NCBI GenBank assembly: GCA_017461425.1
Contig: JAFTXY010000001.1
Location: 62,001-126,000 of the forward strand
Length of the DNA stretch: 64,000 nucleotides
Source: Candidatus Gastranaerophilales bacterium
Lineage (GTDB): Bacteria; Cyanobacteriota; Vampirovibrionia; Gastranaerophilales; Gastranaerophilaceae
Direction of reading: 5' to 3'
Positions 44,701 through 53,656 of this stretch are shown piece by piece. The position numbers and the translations under genes were made by a program. The notes under the pieces were generated by a model. It was not told where the DNA came from, did no database searches, and saw only the letters and a list, made by a program, of their open reading frames with translations. Each line of letters opens with the position of its first letter. The first letter of the stretch is position 1.

Positions 44701-45209
44701 AAGGAAATCTTTCTATCAAAATCAGCCGTTCCTGCAATTTCATCAATAATTTTACGTCTTTCAATGGGGGAACATTTTGTAATTTCTGTTACGTCCCCTT
44801 GCATCATAACATTATAACTATTTGGGGAAATATTATATTTTTCTAGCTCTAAATGAATTTGAGTTAATGTACAAGCTTTATCATTGTAATAATAATTCGA
44901 CTGAACTCCATTCTTTCCTTTTTTAATATGTCTTTTAATAGAAAATTCATTTTCATTATCCATCGCGAAAGTAACTTTTACGCTGGCTTCACCACGTTTA
45001 TTGTGATTTGTTATCAAATCAGCAACACCTTGTTCAGAACGCAAAGTACGAGCGCTTGTTAAACCTAGTGCAAATAAAACACTATCTATAATATTACTTT
45101 TTCCAGAACCATTAGGGCCAGAAATTGCAGTAAAGCCCTGCATTAAAGGTACCGTAATTTTATTTGCAAAAGATTTAAAATTGTCTATTTCTATTTCTTT
45201 TATATACAT
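41712..45209 (-). CDS. smc: Chromosome partition protein SMC
   Basis: This ATPase of the bacterial condensin organises and segregates chromosomes. It has 1165 residues from ATG 45209; an upstream TTG at 45233 would add eight residues but no family-like sequence. The Walker A motif GPNGSGKSNIIDS lies near residues 32-44. Coiled-coil arms flank a hinge near residues 510-670 (GVHEPLAQL to TEKSGLITGGAKK). The signature LAGMSGGEKSLTAL and Walker B FYAFDEVDMHLD are C-terminal. No ribosome site is visible. A TTGACA promoter lies 66 bp upstream. It heads smc-scpA-scpB-RNR-like. Confidence 0.96.
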   Translation of the reverse strand: MYIKEIEIDNFKSFANKITVPLMQGFTAISGPNGSGKSNIIDSVLFALGLTSARTLRSEQGVADLITNHNKRGEASVKVTFAMDNENEFSIKRHIKKGKNGVQSNYYYNDKACTLTQIHLELEKYNISPNSYNVMMQGDVTEITKCSPIERRKIIDEIAGTADFDRKISLASEQIQSVEDRVANTNILMGEIDNRIEQLKQEREVALKYKKYKDEKTELETKIQSAKYFDTKRALELVHQNILDATKTKKELTQKLKEAESKINDTKIKYDEANALVKAQGEEKQLEVKKLAEEKKGEIDRKQSAIAQCEKTTLDNLKSIEGYKNGIEVQEKKIVEYTAAIEEKNKELESLNEQLKNKKDELSKIINEMTGLNKSADEHIQNRNKLRKELDDLKDKETQLIKEQLPLDNTYKNNEEKIKSIKEQVEKFLKSAKIFEDEKDKLTLQIETLEQEVSDCKIIQTKTFEELDKTKNEREDTLHKIRQAQQRIAILDANKNAYKNAGMGSGIETVLNAHIEGVHEPLAQLADVDSEYVDAINVAMGARAYSIVVDNQDVAYRAIQVLRSQGRDRASFIPLSIIKKAPDRMALPKQKGVIDFAINLIDFDDKYIDAFYFALGETIVVEDENCAKKLAGKYRVVTLDGDITEKSGLITGGAKKRNTNLFDKSQERELEKYKKALKDFEKQAQDLTQKQKDLERRLEDTRQKYSTSLNTLNSAKIELKNLISNNEQSSSFISEGETKIKELKEANSKLSKELDLIENRHIKLNDKIQETQDNLDEVEKLIDEGELKKLREKTADVEQAIKDIEKSIMMLENDIEKDKNQIKFQQSQITTRENDIKKLTKDNENLKLEKEQFQKEIEAVKLQLQELEKEIEELGKNLVELQQKRDTLQEELLNAKTSKNKIQDDLERLAEQEESYKARRRELEPLLDAILKEFNELGIKVDELEKSEISLDEINAKISKLQKKMDELEPVNMRALTEYDEVLDRQNSYREKVQTLENEKNEIQTRMNGYQGLKKETFLEAYHAINKNFQEVFAQLSEGSGTLVLENQSDPFSGGLTFEANIRDKKNQKLAGMSGGEKSLTALAFVFAIQKYLPSPFYAFDEVDMHLDGPNVERLSTIITNQSKTAQFVVVSLRKPMLDNADRMIGVTQKDKGVTKISGVKLRDE

Positions 45210-45250
45210 CGTTGTTTGCTTGTGTAAACTCAAATTAGTCTAGTATATTA

Positions 45251-45280
45251 ATTACACTATAAATTAATACATGCTGTCAA
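45251..45280 (-). promoter_or_regulatory. Promoter of the smc operon
   Basis: On the minus strand TTGACA (45280-45275) is followed by an 18-bp spacer and TGTAAT (45256-45251). The expected leader before the smc ATG is about 35 nt. Confidence 0.6.
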
Positions 45281-45294
45281 ATACTATATAAAAA

Positions 45295-46662
45295 TTAATA
45301 TCTATTGACTATATATAAATTTTTTATGTAATGCCCTTTGATTTTTTGTTCGTTTAATTCCAGATATTTATCTGTTAATACATTTATTCTTTTAAATGGG
45401 AAAAACATAAAATTCGCTCTTCCAATTATTCTGTCTTTATCTAGAAAACCCCAAAAACGGCTATCTTGAGAGTTTCCTCTATTATCACCCATCATAAAAT
45501 ATTTATCTTCAGGTATTACAAATGGACCACAATATTTTACATCAGGATTTTCACATGGTGTCCAGACAACTTTTGATAATATATATGGTTCATCTAATGG
45601 TTTATTATTAATAACGACACGATATTCATCAATTCTTAAATCATATTTTATTTCAAATTTATCACCCGGCATTCCAATAACACGTTTTATATATGCCATA
45701 TCTTTGCAAAATATTCCGCTTAATCGAGATAATACCGCTAGTGGCGAATTTGATAATTCAACTTCAGGCGGATAAAAAACTAAAATATCCCCTCTTTTAA
45801 TTTCTTTTTTTGGAAATTCTAATTTCTCAACATATACTCTATCTTTTTCTAAAATTGTTGGATTCATAGAACCTGTTGGAATCCATCTTAATTCGCCAAT
45901 GAAATATCTTATTGCCATAACACACAACAATACAAAAACTATTGTTGAAATTATTTCTTTTGTAATATCTGTTTCTTTTTCATTATTATCAGACTCATCT
46001 AAAAATATTTTTCTTAAAAAATACCCAACTCCATTTTCTTTTGTTTTTCTAATAAAAGAAAGAAGGGATGATTTCTTATTATTATAAAAAGCTATAACTT
46101 TTTCTTTAAAAACTTTATTACCATATATAAAATATGAAGAAATTATCCAAATTAAAAAACTTACAAATAAAACTGTTAAAAATTTCATAAATGATGCATA
46201 TGGTTTTGCATAATTTTCATTCATCAATTTAACATCAACTAAGGTTGCACCTTTATAGTTATCAAAAATAAAATCCGATACTTCATTAAAAGCTTCTTTT
46301 TTATCTTCCTTAGGAAGATATGGAAGAGCTATATGAATAACTTTTTCTACTAAGTTTGAATTTGCACCATAATAATCTTCCAAACTTTCATCAAAATACG
46401 AATATTTAAATTTCATATCAAGAAGTTTTTTCTGAAGTGCCTTTTTATCAAGAGTTTGACTTTTGTTAATAGAATATTCTAAAACAACGCCTCTTTTTAA
46501 AATATAGTTTAATGTTTGATTATTTAAATTATAAATATTACAAATAATGCAAAAAATTAAAACATAAAACAAAAAGTCTTTCATTTTAATTAATTCTTGT
46601 GGAATTTTTTTAAAAAACAATTCTTTTAAATTCAAAGACCATTCTTTTATAATATTTTTCAA
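45295..46662 (-). CDS. lepB: Signal peptidase I with long N-terminal membrane extension
   Basis: This membrane serine protease removes signal peptides from exported proteins. The best start is TTG 46662, 6 nt after AAGGAG and just behind the stop of the prenyl synthase gene. The catalytic half has IPTGSMNPT (Ser near 264), YIKRVIGMPGD (Lys near 324) and MGDNRGNSQDSR. Before it lies a 240-residue extension with two further membrane segments (about 30-50 and 165-185) and a soluble part not found in ordinary LepB. A TM segment directly precedes the catalytic domain. It ends the lpxD-to-lepB run. Confidence 0.9.
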   Translation of the reverse strand: MKNIIKEWSLNLKELFFKKIPQELIKMKDFLFYVLIFCIICNIYNLNNQTLNYILKRGVVLEYSINKSQTLDKKALQKKLLDMKFKYSYFDESLEDYYGANSNLVEKVIHIALPYLPKEDKKEAFNEVSDFIFDNYKGATLVDVKLMNENYAKPYASFMKFLTVLFVSFLIWIISSYFIYGNKVFKEKVIAFYNNKKSSLLSFIRKTKENGVGYFLRKIFLDESDNNEKETDITKEIISTIVFVLLCVMAIRYFIGELRWIPTGSMNPTILEKDRVYVEKLEFPKKEIKRGDILVFYPPEVELSNSPLAVLSRLSGIFCKDMAYIKRVIGMPGDKFEIKYDLRIDEYRVVINNKPLDEPYILSKVVWTPCENPDVKYCGPFVIPEDKYFMMGDNRGNSQDSRFWGFLDKDRIIGRANFMFFPFKRINVLTDKYLELNEQKIKGHYIKNLYIVNRY

Positions 46663-46664
46663 AT

Positions 46665-47552
46665 TCAGCTCCTTAAAGTTAATTCGCAAAGCTCTATTAT
46701 TGTTTTTTTATATATAGATTCTTCAATTGAATCTATATAATTTAAAGCCTTGTTTCTAATCTCCCCAATTTTTTCTTGTGAAAGTTTTAAAAATTCGTCT
46801 ATTTTTATATTTGACAAATCGTCAATATTAATGTTTGCATTTGCCTTACACAAATATAGCACAGGCAAAGTATAATTACCATTTTTAATATCTGATTTAT
46901 TATTTAAAAAATTATCTATATCATTCTTGATTTGAAAAGCTAGCGCATATTGTTTTATAAAATTAATTAAAGATTCTTTTATTTTATTATCTATTTCCTT
47001 TAGTGCAAACAAAGCTTCAAGTCCTGCAAGAAATAAACTTCCGGTTTTATTAAAAGTTTTTCTATAATATATTTCTTCATCAATTATTTTATTTGTATTG
47101 ATATTTTGTTCAATTTCACCAAGAATTGTATCTTTTATTCTTTTGGCAAATATCAAAGTTATTTGATTATTTGTTTTAGATAAAATTTCTAAAGCCAAGG
47201 AAAGAAGAAAATCTCCTTCTAAAATAGCAATTTTAGAGCCGAACTTTTTATAAAATGTTTCAGTATTGCGTCTATATTCTTCTTCATCAATAACATCATC
47301 GTGAAGCAAAGATGCATTATGAATAATTTCTGTCGCTAATGCAATTTTTAAAACATTTTCACTATCAATTTCTAAAATTTTTGAAAACAAAAACACAAAA
47401 ATTGGACGCAATCGTTTAGGATTTTTAAACAAAAAGTTTTCTAAATCCTGCATTAAAAAATTTTGTGAATTATTGATAATTTTTTTTAATTCAATTTCAA
47501 AATTATCTAAATCACATTTAATAGGCAAAATTATTTCATTTATTTGTTTCAT
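46665..47552 (-). CDS. Trans-polyprenyl diphosphate synthase
   Basis: This enzyme condenses IPP units into a long-chain prenyl diphosphate for quinone side chains or carriers. The 295-residue protein has KRLRP (46-50), the first Asp-rich motif LLHDDVIDEEEYRRN (Asp85, Asp86, Asp89), and the second motif FQIKNDIDN (206-214), in which the usual DDxxD is NDxDN. GNYTLP stands where the GKxTLP lysine normally is. The changes may weaken Mg binding at one site. It follows the M29 peptidase by 1 bp and shares the transcript. Confidence 0.82.
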   Translation of the reverse strand: MKQINEIILPIKCDLDNFEIELKKIINNSQNFLMQDLENFLFKNPKRLRPIFVFLFSKILEIDSENVLKIALATEIIHNASLLHDDVIDEEEYRRNTETFYKKFGSKIAILEGDFLLSLALEILSKTNNQITLIFAKRIKDTILGEIEQNINTNKIIDEEIYYRKTFNKTGSLFLAGLEALFALKEIDNKIKESLINFIKQYALAFQIKNDIDNFLNNKSDIKNGNYTLPVLYLCKANANINIDDLSNIKIDEFLKLSQEKIGEIRNKALNYIDSIEESIYKKTIIELCELTLRS

Positions 47553-47553
47553 T

Positions 47554-48660
47554 TTATATTATAAACTTGCCATTTTCATATATTAATTTATCATCGGCAT
47601 AAATTTGTCCGCCGTTTTTCATATTTTTTATCATATCCCAATGAAGTCCAGAATTGTTTTTTCCACCAGCTTCAGGATAACTTGCGCCAAGCGCAATATG
47701 AATAGAGCCGCCAATTTTTTCATCAAACAAAATATTGCCAGTAACATTTTGTATTCTATTATTTGTACCAATTGCTATTTCGCCGACAAATTTTGAACCA
47801 TCGTCCATATTTAACATGCTTTGCAAAAATTCATTTCCAATTTGCGCATTTGATTCAACAACTTTTCCATTCTCAAAAGTTAAATAAACTTCTTTCGAAG
47901 TTGAACCATGATAATTCTGCGGAAAATCAAAATAAATTTTTCCATTAGCACTATCTTCAACAGGAGAAGTAAATATTTCACCGTCAGGAAAATTCATATT
48001 ACCAGAACATGGTATCCAGATTCTATTTTCTGTTGAAAAAGTTATATCGGTTTTATCTCCAACAAATCTAATTTTTGAAGCTTTATTTAAAATATCAGCT
48101 ATTCTTTTTTGCTCATTATCAATTTCAATCCATTTTTGAACAGGATTTTCTAAATCAAGATAACAAGAATTAATTAAAAATTCACTGTATTCTTCCAAAC
48201 TCATATTTGCTTCTTGTGCAAGAGCATTTGTTGGATAATCTGCAATAACCCAACGCATTTCACCTTTTGCAGAACGTTCTAATCTTTTTGCTAAAATAGG
48301 GTTCATTATTTTTGAACGTTTTGCCATTTTAGAAGTATCTGCATTTGCCATATTTTTAATATTACTTGGAGCGCCAATAAATATCATAACATCGGCAATT
48401 TCTGTTTCCATTTTTGCAGTTTCATCAACAAATTCTAATTGTTCATCTGTTGCATACTTTATAAATGTTTCAGCCAATTCATCCATTGTTGTTCTAACAA
48501 TAGGATTTGCACCATTTAATAAACATAATTTATAAATTTCTTTAACTAAAGGTTGAGATTCGTAACCTCTTGCATAAATTATTACGAAATCACCTTTTTT
48601 AACAGTCGTTGAATAATTAACTAAAACATTTGCATATTTATTTAATAATGGGTTATACAT
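47554..48660 (-). CDS. Aminopeptidase, M29 family
   Basis: This cytoplasmic metallo-aminopeptidase of the AmpS/thermophilic type removes N-terminal amino acids. The 368-residue protein has the RPLVKE-like N-terminal domain and the C-terminal dimetal region with FPDGEIFTSPVEDSANG, IGNEF, and IHIALGASYPEAGGKN followed by SGLHWDMI. Together these supply the Glu, His, Tyr, His and Asp ligands. ATG overlaps the lpxA stop (TAATG). Placement in the lipid A run may be an accident of operon structure. Confidence 0.9.
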   Translation of the reverse strand: MYNPLLNKYANVLVNYSTTVKKGDFVIIYARGYESQPLVKEIYKLCLLNGANPIVRTTMDELAETFIKYATDEQLEFVDETAKMETEIADVMIFIGAPSNIKNMANADTSKMAKRSKIMNPILAKRLERSAKGEMRWVIADYPTNALAQEANMSLEEYSEFLINSCYLDLENPVQKWIEIDNEQKRIADILNKASKIRFVGDKTDITFSTENRIWIPCSGNMNFPDGEIFTSPVEDSANGKIYFDFPQNYHGSTSKEVYLTFENGKVVESNAQIGNEFLQSMLNMDDGSKFVGEIAIGTNNRIQNVTGNILFDEKIGGSIHIALGASYPEAGGKNNSGLHWDMIKNMKNGGQIYADDKLIYENGKFII

Positions 48661-49481
48661 TATTCCTCACCATCGTTCATATCACCATGAAATCCGATTT
48701 TTTCCCTGAATGAACATCCCCTTTTAGAAGATCTAACAAATTCAACAAGCTTATCAACATACATATCACCCTTGAACTCAGCTTCAATTGCTTCTAGCGC
48801 TTGAGTGGTATTGTATTTTTCACTTGTTAAAAGTCTTATTGCTTTATGAATAGCATCACGAGAGGTTTTTTCGACTCCTTTTCTTCTTAATCCAATTGCA
48901 TTTAATCCTTTTGGAACAGCAGGAATGCCTTCTGCTTTACAGTATGGAATAATATCTAAACGAGCAGCGCTTGCGCCAGAGACAATTGCCATATCGCCAA
49001 TTCTAAGATTTTGATGAAATACACTTTGTCCGCCCAAAAATACCCCAAAACCAACATGGCAATGTCCGCCCAACGTAGCTGCGTTTGCCATAATAACATT
49101 ATCGCCAAGAACGCAGTTGTGCGCTACATGAGTATATGCCATTAAAAGACAGTTGTTTCCAATTATTGTATTTAAACCTTCGCCAGATGCTCTGTTAATA
49201 GTAGAAAATTCTCTTATCCAGCAATTTTCACCAATAATTACACCAGTTTTTTCATTTTTATAGCCTAAATCTTGAGGTTCGCCACCAATTGATGCGAAAG
49301 GTGACACTCTAGTATTTTTACCAATGTGTGCAAATTGAATGTTTGCACTTTCGCCAATTTTGCATCCAGATTCAATAACTACATCCTCGCCAATAACAGC
49401 ATATGCCCCAATATGTACATCAGGAGCAATTTTTGCACTTTCATGAATAACTGCTGTTTTATGTATGTTTGTTGTTAACAT
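48660..49481 (-). CDS. lpxA: UDP-GlcNAc acyltransferase
   Basis: This enzyme catalyses the first step of lipid A synthesis, adding a 3-hydroxyacyl chain to UDP-GlcNAc. The 273-residue trimeric beta-helix shows hexapeptide repeats from the start (HESAKIAPDVHIGAYAVIG). It has the catalytic-His segment YTHVAHNCVLGDNVIMAN and a C-terminal helical domain with GLNAIGLRRKG. AAGGAA precedes the ATG. It stands after fabZ, the order lpxD-lpxC-fabZ-lpxA, and feeds lpxC and lpxD of the same run. Confidence 0.96.
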   Translation of the reverse strand: MLTTNIHKTAVIHESAKIAPDVHIGAYAVIGEDVVIESGCKIGESANIQFAHIGKNTRVSPFASIGGEPQDLGYKNEKTGVIIGENCWIREFSTINRASGEGLNTIIGNNCLLMAYTHVAHNCVLGDNVIMANAATLGGHCHVGFGVFLGGQSVFHQNLRIGDMAIVSGASAARLDIIPYCKAEGIPAVPKGLNAIGLRRKGVEKTSRDAIHKAIRLLTSEKYNTTQALEAIEAEFKGDMYVDKLVEFVRSSKRGCSFREKIGFHGDMNDGEE

Positions 49482-49494
49482 TATATTTTCCTTA

Positions 49495-49941
49495 CTATTT
49501 TAAAGCTACAGTCAATGTTGCTTCGCAACATAATTTACCATCTACAAAAGATCTACCTAAGCATTTTGCAATAGGACCTTTTATTTTAATGCATTCTGTT
49601 TCCATTTCAAGTTTATCGCCAGGGCGAACAATATTTTTAAATTTTGCACCGTCAACCCCAGCAAATAATGTTAATTTACCTTTATATTCATCCATGGTCA
49701 TTAAAATTGGAGCAGCAGTTTGTGCTAATGCTTCAATTTGCAACACGCCAGGCATAATTGGATTTTCTGGAAAATGACCTTGAAAAAATGGCTCATTAAA
49801 AGTTACATTTTTATAACCTTTAGAATATTTTGCAGGAATGCATTCTGTAATTCTATCAACTAATAAAAAAGGATATCTATGAGGAAGCATTTGCAATATT
49901 TGCTCATAATCCATAGTGATGGGTGTGATAACTGTATCCAT
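49495..49941 (-). CDS. fabZ: 3-hydroxyacyl-[ACP] dehydratase FabZ
   Basis: This hot-dog-fold enzyme dehydrates 3-hydroxyacyl-ACP and competes with LpxA/LpxD for that substrate. The 148-residue protein has ILQMLPHRYPFLLVDRI with the catalytic His, and FFQGHFPENPIMPGVLQIEALAQ-type sequence with the catalytic Glu. AAAGGAG precedes the ATG. Its place between lpxC and lpxA links fatty-acid and lipid A synthesis. It is separate here, not fused with lpxC. Confidence 0.96.
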   Translation of the reverse strand: MDTVITPITMDYEQILQMLPHRYPFLLVDRITECIPAKYSKGYKNVTFNEPFFQGHFPENPIMPGVLQIEALAQTAAPILMTMDEYKGKLTLFAGVDGAKFKNIVRPGDKLEMETECIKIKGPIAKCLGRSFVDGKLCCEATLTVALK

Positions 49942-49956
49942 TTTTATCTCCTTTTA

Positions 49957-50781
49957 TTAATTCATCAAAACTTTTTTTAATTCTTTTGCAACTTGGACAT
50001 GAATTGCATGTCCTGCTTCTTTAACTAATATATTTGCGTTTATTTTTAAAGGATTAAATCCAGTTAAATATAAATCACCAATAATATCTAGAACTTTATG
50101 TTTAACAGGCTCATAGATGCTTCTTAATTCTGTTGTATAACCATCATCGGTTAATCCAACAGTATTTTCTATAGTTACACCTTTTGAATATCCTGCCGCT
50201 TGGAATCTTTCTAAATCTTTTAAATAGCCAAAGGTTCTAGCTTCTATAATTTCATTTATATTTTTTTCTTGCTCTAAAGTAATCCATCTATTGTTTAAAT
50301 CCGGATGATTAAAATTAACTGCGTATGTAATTTTTGTATCATTTTGAGATGGTATTAAAGATAATGCAATATTATCTTTTTCAAATGTTATAGGCTTATT
50401 TAATTTAGCAACTTCATCAGATTCACCAATAAAACCGACTTCATTAAATTTTTCAACCCAAACAAGAGCGGAACCATCAAAAATAGGCATTTCAAAACCC
50501 TGAGAAGAAAAATAAACATCTAATGCATCAATTTCACATATTGCACAAGCTGCCATAAAATGTTCAACAAGGGCAATTTTATACTTTGCACCATTTTGCA
50601 CATCTGCTAATACAACGCAATGTTCTGTTGAAACAACATTTTCTACACATGCTTCAACTATTCCATCTTGGATATGAAATCTTATTCCTTTTTTGTCTGA
50701 TGGTTTTATTTCTAATTCAACGGGGGCAGCAAACATAAGCCCTGCCCCTTGTAATTTTAAGTTAGATTTTAGCGTCTTCAT
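49957..50781 (-). CDS. lpxC: UDP-3-O-acyl-GlcNAc deacetylase
   Basis: This zinc enzyme performs the committed step of lipid A synthesis. The 274-residue protein has the zinc His in LVEHFMAA, the [12 protein letters not shown] segment with the second His and Asp, and the catalytic His in [12 protein letters not shown]. It overlaps lpxD by 20 bp, so translation is coupled. The family is about 270-310 residues; this is at the short end but has all motifs. Confidence 0.95.
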   Translation of the reverse strand: MKTLKSNLKLQGAGLMFAAPVELEIKPSDKKGIRFHIQDGIVEACVENVVSTEHCVVLADVQNGAKYKIALVEHFMAACAICEIDALDVYFSSQGFEMPIFDGSALVWVEKFNEVGFIGESDEVAKLNKPITFEKDNIALSLIPSQNDTKITYAVNFNHPDLNNRWITLEQEKNINEIIEARTFGYLKDLERFQAAGYSKGVTIENTVGLTDDGYTTELRSIYEPVKHKVLDIIGDLYLTGFNPLKINANILVKEAGHAIHVQVAKELKKVLMN

Positions 50782-51871
50782 TTAAAAATTTCTCATAATC
50801 TTCTAATAAGTGTTGATATTGTTTGTATTTTTTAACCATAATTTCTGCTTCATCCAGATATTTTAATCTCTTGATAAAGTCTTTTCTTAATACGGCTGGA
50901 GCACCCATTACAACTGATTTCTTAGGGAATGATTTTGTAATACCAGCTTTTGCAAGAATAATAGAATCATCACCAATTTCAACGTGGTCTTTTAAACCAG
51001 CTTGACCAGCGATAACAACTCTATCGCCAATCACACAAGAACCAGCGATACCAACTTGAGATACAATTGTACAAGCTTTACCTATGCGACAATTGTGTCC
51101 AATCATAACAAGGTCATCAATTTTTGTTTGAGCTCCGATTATTGTATTTTCAACGGTACCTCTATCAATACAAGTATTAGCACCAATTTCAACATCGTCT
51201 TCAATTACAACAGCGCCCAGAGAAGGAATTTTAAATACTTTAACTTGAGTATTAACTTCTTTGATTGCACCTTCTGAACGAGCTTGTTCGATATTATTTG
51301 GAGTTTCTGTAACAAAAGAGAAACCATCTGCACCAAGACTAACACCATGATGGAATATACATCTTGAACCAATTTGAATATCATCTCCAACATGAACTCC
51401 TGGGTGGAATAAACAATCAGCACCAACTTTTACATTTCTGCCGATATAAACATTTGGCATCAAGGCTGTATTATCACCAATAACGGCATTTCTTCCAACA
51501 AAAACATTTGCGCCAATTGAAACATTTTGACCAATTTTTGCTGTTTCATCAATTACTGCTGTGGGGTGAATATTTCTTGGAGTATCAGGTCCAACATAAA
51601 ACATATTTAATAATTTCATAAAAGCCAATCTTGGACGTTCAACTTCAATTGTAGAAATTCCATCCAAATTAACTCCTAGCGGAACTAATACTGCACGAGC
51701 TTTAGTTTGAGAAATATTTTCGATTTCTTCTTCATTCATAGCTAAAGCTAATGTATTTTCATCCGCTAATTTTGGCGGTGCAACGCTTGTTACAATGACA
51801 TCCTGAGCCTTTGTTAAAATACCTCCAACTGCTTGAGCTAATTCTTCAAGGCTAAATTTTCTTTCACCCAT
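50762..51871 (-). CDS. lpxD: UDP-3-O-acylglucosamine N-acyltransferase
   Basis: This enzyme adds the N-linked hydroxyacyl chain in lipid A synthesis. The 369-residue protein has an N-terminal uridine-binding domain (about 1-95), a hexapeptide beta-helix beginning near [16 protein letters not shown], and the catalytic His region [15 protein letters not shown]. It ends in a coiled helix. GGGAG precedes the ATG. It starts the run of seven genes to lepB. Confidence 0.95.
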   Translation of the reverse strand: MGERKFSLEELAQAVGGILTKAQDVIVTSVAPPKLADENTLALAMNEEEIENISQTKARAVLVPLGVNLDGISTIEVERPRLAFMKLLNMFYVGPDTPRNIHPTAVIDETAKIGQNVSIGANVFVGRNAVIGDNTALMPNVYIGRNVKVGADCLFHPGVHVGDDIQIGSRCIFHHGVSLGADGFSFVTETPNNIEQARSEGAIKEVNTQVKVFKIPSLGAVVIEDDVEIGANTCIDRGTVENTIIGAQTKIDDLVMIGHNCRIGKACTIVSQVGIAGSCVIGDRVVIAGQAGLKDHVEIGDDSIILAKAGITKSFPKKSVVMGAPAVLRKDFIKRLKYLDEAEIMVKKYKQYQHLLEDYEKFLNEDAKI

Positions 51872-51953
51872 TCCGGCACTCCCTCGTATACTAGTTTTGT
51901 ATATTTTATTTTATAACAATTTAAAAAAAATTACTAATTTCTTAACAAATGTT

Positions 51954-52424
51954 TTACTTGTTTTCAATTTTTTTAATAACATTTGTTGTAGATTTACCTT
52001 CGACTAAGTTTATAAACTCAACTTTTCCGCCATTTTTTAAAACAGTTTTAGCTTCAGGCAATGTTTCTAATGTGTAATCAGCGCCTTTTGTATATATATC
52101 GGGTTTTAATTCATCAAGTAATTTTTCAGGAGTATTCTCATCAAAAATAACAACATAATCAACAAAACTAAGCTCTGATAATAATTCTGCTCTGTCTAAT
52201 TCATTATTAATTGGGCGAGTTGGACCTTTTAATCTTCTAACAGAATTATCTGAATTTAAGCCAATAATTAAAATATCACCACACTTAGCTGATTCTTTTA
52301 AATATCTGACATGCCCGATATGCAAAATATCAAAACATCCATTTGTAAAAACAGTTTTTTTATTTTGATTTTTAAAATCAACTATTAATTTAATTAAATC
52401 TTCTTTTTGAATAACTTGTCCCAT
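51954..52424 (-). CDS. RfaE/HldE-type nucleotidyltransferase
   Basis: This single-domain cytidylyl/adenylyltransferase-fold enzyme corresponds to the C-terminal half of HldE, which adenylylates heptose-1-phosphate for the LPS core. The 156-residue product from ATG 52424 (AAGGAA upstream) has TNGCFDILHIGHVRYL with the HIGH motif, GLNSDNSVRRLKGPTRP, and a GADYTLETLP segment. The kinase half (hldE N-terminus) is not present in the window. Substrates other than heptose are possible. A hairpin separates it from the PPIase gene upstream. Confidence 0.85.
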   Translation of the reverse strand: MGQVIQKEDLIKLIVDFKNQNKKTVFTNGCFDILHIGHVRYLKESAKCGDILIIGLNSDNSVRRLKGPTRPINNELDRAELLSELSFVDYVVIFDENTPEKLLDELKPDIYTKGADYTLETLPEAKTVLKNGGKVEFINLVEGKSTTNVIKKIENK

Positions 52425-52437
52425 ATTTATTTCCTTA

Positions 52438-52460
52438 AAAGCCACCTTAAAGGTGGCTTT
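52438..52460 (-). terminator. Hairpin between PPIase and the nucleotidyltransferase
   Basis: The stem GCCACCT/AGGTGGC has a TAA loop and flanking A/T pairs. The T run on the minus strand is only four bases and runs into the ribosome site of the next gene, so termination may be partial. Confidence 0.6.
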
Positions 52461-52475
52461 ATTTAATTATATTCT

Positions 52476-53636
52476 CTATTTTTGTTCTTGCATTTTTTCC
52501 AAAGTTTTCTTTTTAGAGGCTGGAATATTCTCATATTTTTCTTTACTCATTTTTTTTGATAAAGACTCTTCAATTTGTTTTCTTAAAACATCAGGTTTTA
52601 AAGATTCGTCGTAAAATTCAATTGTTGCATTATCTTTTAATCCTTTTGCAAATTTTTGGAACGCCATAAATTTCTTTTGTTCACCAAGATAAACTTTGAT
52701 ATCTTCTTTTACAGAATTAAATGGTTGCAATCCGCCAGCAGCTTTATCTGTAACTAAAATAATATGTTTTCCAAATTGAGTTTTTACAACTGGACCAACT
52801 ACCCCAACTTTTTGGGTAAATGCAGCATTTGCAAATTCTGGAACCATTTGTTCTTTTACAAAAAATCCTAAATCTCCACCTTTTTGTGCGCTACCAGGAT
52901 CTTGAGAATATTCTTTTGCTAATTGAGCAAAGTTTTTTGGATTATTAGCTGCTTTTTGTCTGATTTCATTAACTAATTTTTCTCTTCTTTGAGCTTCTTC
53001 TTTTGCTTTTTTATCAATTTCTGCTGTTGATAATTTTCCTTCTTTATCACTTTCGGTTAATTCTCTCTTTAGAGCATTTTCATCAGTGTTAATTAAAATA
53101 TGAGAAGCTCTAACTCTTTTTGGTAAAGTAAATGCAGTTTTGTTTTTATTATAATATTTTAAAGCTTCAGAATCAGATACATTACCTTTTTCTAATGTTT
53201 TAACTAATTTATCTAATTTTGCTTCGCTTTCTAAATCTTCAAGCATTTTTGCTTCGGTTATACCGCTTGATTTTAAAATATTATTAAATTGCTCCTCAGA
53301 ACCAACTTGAGCAATTAATTTTGCTTTTCTTTCATTAACTTCTTTTGGAGTAACTGTTATGTTTCTTTTTGCAAATTCTTCTGAAACTAAAGCTCTTAAA
53401 ATTGTATCGTTTACAAATTTTTCTTTCATTGAAAGAACGGTAAAACTATTATCTTGTTGGAATTCTTTTGGTAAATTTTTTACTTGTACACTTTTAATTT
53501 TTTCAAAATCACCATAGAATTCACCTCTTGTGATTTCTGTATTATTTACCTTAATAACTACATCAGAATTTTTTGCACATCCACAAAAAACAACAAGAGC
53601 ACATAACATAGTTATTGCTAATTTAGTAAACTTCAT
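52476..53636 (-). CDS. PpiC/SurA-type peptidyl-prolyl isomerase, likely lipoprotein
   Basis: This exported chaperone (386 residues) resembles PrsA/SurA. The signal peptide ends with VVFCGCAKN, a plausible though non-ideal lipobox with Cys21 as lipid site. A SurA-like helical N-domain (about 25-170) precedes a parvulin domain (about 172-310) with RVRASHILI, AKEYSQDPGSAQKGGDLGFF and VGVVGPVVKTQFGKHII. A Lys/Glu tail follows. GGAGGAA precedes the ATG. It follows mfd by about 20 bp. Confidence 0.88.
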   Translation of the reverse strand: MKFTKLAITMLCALVVFCGCAKNSDVVIKVNNTEITRGEFYGDFEKIKSVQVKNLPKEFQQDNSFTVLSMKEKFVNDTILRALVSEEFAKRNITVTPKEVNERKAKLIAQVGSEEQFNNILKSSGITEAKMLEDLESEAKLDKLVKTLEKGNVSDSEALKYYNKNKTAFTLPKRVRASHILINTDENALKRELTESDKEGKLSTAEIDKKAKEEAQRREKLVNEIRQKAANNPKNFAQLAKEYSQDPGSAQKGGDLGFFVKEQMVPEFANAAFTQKVGVVGPVVKTQFGKHIILVTDKAAGGLQPFNSVKEDIKVYLGEQKKFMAFQKFAKGLKDNATIEFYDESLKPDVLRKQIEESLSKKMSKEKYENIPASKKKTLEKMQEQK

Positions 53637-53656
53637 ATTTCCTCCTTATAAGAATT

